From the NCBI GenBank assembly GCA_913031145.1, contig CAJWCO010000017.1:1-49299 (forward strand): a DNA stretch of 49,299 bases, given 5' to 3'. The stretch comes from an uncultured Cellvibrionales bacterium (GTDB lineage Bacteria; Pseudomonadota; Gammaproteobacteria; Pseudomonadales; Porticoccaceae). Below, piece after piece: positions 47,486 through 49,299 of the stretch (its first letter is position 1; every line of letters begins with the position of its first letter). Position numbers and translations under genes: made by a program. Under the pieces are notes generated by a model. That model was given only the letters and a program-made list of their open reading frames with translations, was not told the DNA's origin and made no database searches.

Positions 47486-48670
47486 TTATACACCCAATAC
47501 CATTTTGGCAATTACATTGCGCTGTACTTCGTTTGAGCCACCATAAATCGTTGCAGCACGTCCGTACATATACCCATGACGCGCTTCCTCCGCAAATGCA
47601 TGCCCAAACGCCTCAGGCTCCAAATTGCCGGGGAGCGCTCCACCATAGTAAGCGGCTAATTGCAGCTGTAGTTCCTGGATCGCTTGCGTCGTTTCCGTCC
47701 CTTTGATTTTCAATAACGAGGACTCTGGCCCGGGCATACCACCCGCAGCCATGGCCGCTATCACACGTAATTCCGTATATTCCAGCGCCATCAACTCCAC
47801 CTCAATATCCGACAATCGCATCTGAAAAACAGGGTCATCAATCATCGCTGTACCCCCGTTTACTTCAACGCTCGCTCGATCTTTAAGCGCTGCAAGCGCT
47901 CGTTTCGAGTCAGCGACATCGGCCATACCTGTACGTTCATGCGCTAGCAATGCTTTTGCGTAGGTCCAACCTTTGTCCTGCTCACCGATTAAATTCTCTA
48001 CCGGCACAGCGACATCATCAAAAATGACTTCGTTGAGACTATGCTTACCATCAATGGTGACAATCGGCTTTACGGACACACCCGGGGTTTTCATATCAAT
48101 CAACAAAAAACTGATGCCCTGCTGTTTGCGGACTTCTTTACTGGTCCTCACCAAACAAAAAATCCAATCAGCATACTGCGCGTAGGTCGTCCATATCTTG
48201 CGTCCATTGACAACGTAATGATCCCCAGCATGCTCAGCCGTCGTGCTCAAAGCTGCAAGGTCTGACCCCGCACCAGGCTCTGAATACCCCTGACACCACC
48301 AGTCATCACTGGACAAAATACGCGGTAAAAACTTGGCTTTTTGTTCCGCATTACCAAACGTGTAGATGACCGGAGCTACCATACTGATACCAAATGGCAT
48401 CACTGCCGGTGCCCCAGCAATCCCGCGTTCCGTCTCAAAGATGAATTTTTGCGTCGGCGTCCAGCCAGTACCGCCATATTCGACTGGCCAACTCGGCGCA
48501 ACCCATCCTTTGGCATAGAGCTTTTTTTGCCAAGTAATAATACCTTCCTTGAGTTCAGCGTTCTTACCGTGCTTCGAGCGCTCGGCGACAGACGCGTCAT
48601 ATTCGGTTACAAAAAATTCGCGTACTTCGCTGCGAAAAGCGAGATCTTCTTTCGTAAATGTCACATCCAT
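47486..48670 (-). CDS. Acyl-CoA dehydrogenase (first of pair)
   Basis: The 394-residue protein has typical ACAD motifs: WPVEYGGTGW, GYSEPGAGSDLAAL in the flavin/substrate region, VNGRKIWTTYAQYADWI, and the C-terminal YGGSNEVQRNVIAKMVLG. The ATG at 48670 has AGGAG ten bases upstream; a start eight codons earlier runs through this ribosome-binding site. It lies 27 bases before the second dehydrogenase. Adjacent pairs of this kind often form mixed tetramers in steroid or branched-chain degradation, which is a hypothesis here. Confidence 0.92.
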   Translation of the reverse strand: MDVTFTKEDLAFRSEVREFFVTEYDASVAERSKHGKNAELKEGIITWQKKLYAKGWVAPSWPVEYGGTGWTPTQKFIFETERGIAGAPAVMPFGISMVAPVIYTFGNAEQKAKFLPRILSSDDWWCQGYSEPGAGSDLAALSTTAEHAGDHYVVNGRKIWTTYAQYADWIFCLVRTSKEVRKQQGISFLLIDMKTPGVSVKPIVTIDGKHSLNEVIFDDVAVPVENLIGEQDKGWTYAKALLAHERTGMADVADSKRALAALKDRASVEVNGGTAMIDDPVFQMRLSDIEVELMALEYTELRVIAAMAAGGMPGPESSLLKIKGTETTQAIQELQLQLAAYYGGALPGNLEPEAFGHAFAEEARHGYMYGRAATIYGGSNEVQRNVIAKMVLGV

Positions 48671-49231
48671 TGCACAAACTCCTAAGTTACTCAAAACGCC
48701 GTTGCGTTAGATTATATGGCACAGCGTGTGCCACACCGAATGATTTTCGCAACTCCGAGCATTAGTGAGGCCTTTCGCACAAAACGCCTAACACTGCGGT
48801 AGAGTAAAAACCACCAAATCATGGCGTACAACTCCATATTTGAAGTAGGCCCAACACCTAACTAGTCGATCGGTGCCCTTACCGGCAAAGGTTCACATAC
48901 GCGTGGCGATCCACCGCCTAAACAACAGGCGCTTTCAATGGGGTCAGACGACCTCCATATGCGCCGTATCACGCGCATTCGTCACCTCGTGATCTTCATG
49001 AGTCGGCACTTTAACGACTGTTACGCGTGCCAAAGCTATCTGGTTTCCCGTTCCGGCTACGTCACCCGCTCGGAAAAAAACGGATAGCCGAGTGCACCTA
49101 TGAGCTCTTTTAACGCCACCCTCTCTGCAACTAGTCTATCAAATGTGCAACAAACGCCTCCGGAGCCGCGTTCAAATATGCCAGTGAAGCCGCGCGCGAC
49201 AGACGCTATTTCGATATTTTTTTCCTATCAA
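48671..49231. other. Intergenic gap with no intact gene
   Basis: About 560 bases between the carboxylase tail and the first acyl-CoA dehydrogenase hold no convincing gene. On the minus strand short protein-like runs appear in different frames, such as LAYLNAAPEAFVAHLID near 49190-49135 and AERVALKELIGALGYPFFSE near 49130-49070, each ending in a stop. They could be remnants of a decayed gene, but I cannot match them to a family. The dehydrogenase promoter should lie here; no clear -35/-10 pair stands out. Confidence 0.4.
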
Positions 49232-49299
49232 CTATGCGTCTTTCGCCAGTTCAATTTCGACCAAAAGATCATCTGCCGCTACCTGATCGCCAACAGTCA
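49232..49299 (-). CDS. C-terminal end of a probable biotin-dependent acyl-CoA carboxylase subunit (partial)
   Basis: The last 22 codons before a TAG (49234-49232) read TVGDQVAADDLLVEIELAKD plus Ala. This fits the final hairpin of a biotinyl/lipoyl domain, where carboxylase alpha subunits end in a GDQV..G.LLVE.E pattern. The biotinylated lysine and the rest of the protein lie outside the window. A lipoyl-domain protein is the alternative. An acyl-CoA carboxylase next to two acyl-CoA dehydrogenases would suit leucine or branched-chain acyl-CoA breakdown. Confidence 0.6.
   Translation of the reverse strand, partial: TVGDQVAADDLLVEIELAKDA

Noticed and set aside
1-49299. CRISPR arrays, insertion sequences, integrases, phage or toxin-antitoxin genes
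   Set aside because: I read for direct repeat arrays, transposase-like motifs and small paired genes and saw none; the only tandem repeat is the short one at 4514-4561.

Overview
The window looks like a gammaproteobacterial chromosome with mid-range base composition, probably from a free-living aquatic species. The lineage call rests on the gene order accA-dnaE-rnhB-lpxB-lpxA-fabZ-lpxD-skp-bamA-rseP-dxr-cdsA-uppS-frr-pyrH-tsf-rpsB, the divergent map-glnD-dapC-dapD block, and the presence of pdxB, epmC and alaA. Nothing in the sequence fixes the genus.

Layout. Positions 1-4.4 kb hold the 5' part of a tRNA-Glu gene cut by the window edge, its likely promoter, alaA, pdxB, epmC and an unrecognised gene. 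From 4.6 to 24.5 kb runs one long minus-strand housekeeping block. It covers translation (rpsB, tsf, frr), UMP kinase, isoprenoid and undecaprenyl lipid synthesis (dxr, uppS), CDP-diacylglycerol synthesis, outer-membrane assembly (rseP, bamA, skp), lipid A synthesis (lpxD, fabZ, lpxA, lpxB), rnhB, an extra ketoacyl-ACP synthase III, dnaE and accA. Genes overlap or nearly touch, so they are probably co-transcribed in large part. A hairpin terminator or attenuator sits between rpsB and tsf. From 24.9 to 31.8 kb a plus-strand block reads map, glnD, dapC, nth, a Spx/ArsC-like gene and dapD, combining nitrogen sensing with the succinylase branch of lysine synthesis.

From 32 kb onward the content is accessory and centred on acyl-CoA metabolism: MaoC hydratase, an SDR, a thiolase, an alpha/beta hydrolase, a MmyB-type regulator facing them, a type B carboxylesterase, a three-gene membrane-protein cluster with a Bax-inhibitor-1 homologue, a nitronate monooxygenase-like protein, an HSL-type esterase, two adjacent acyl-CoA dehydrogenases, and the tail of what is probably a biotin-dependent carboxylase at the right edge.

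The most notable signal is gene decay at 32.0-36.3 kb. A receptor-type class III adenylate/guanylate cyclase is complete in one frame apart from two in-frame stops (TAG and TAA). Next to it, the 5' end of an SDR gene is joined to the 3' part of an acyl-CoA synthetase gene, which itself carries an in-frame TAG and a one-base frameshift. Each of the three stops is one C-to-T change from a glutamine codon. I found no defence system, CRISPR array, insertion sequence or phage gene.
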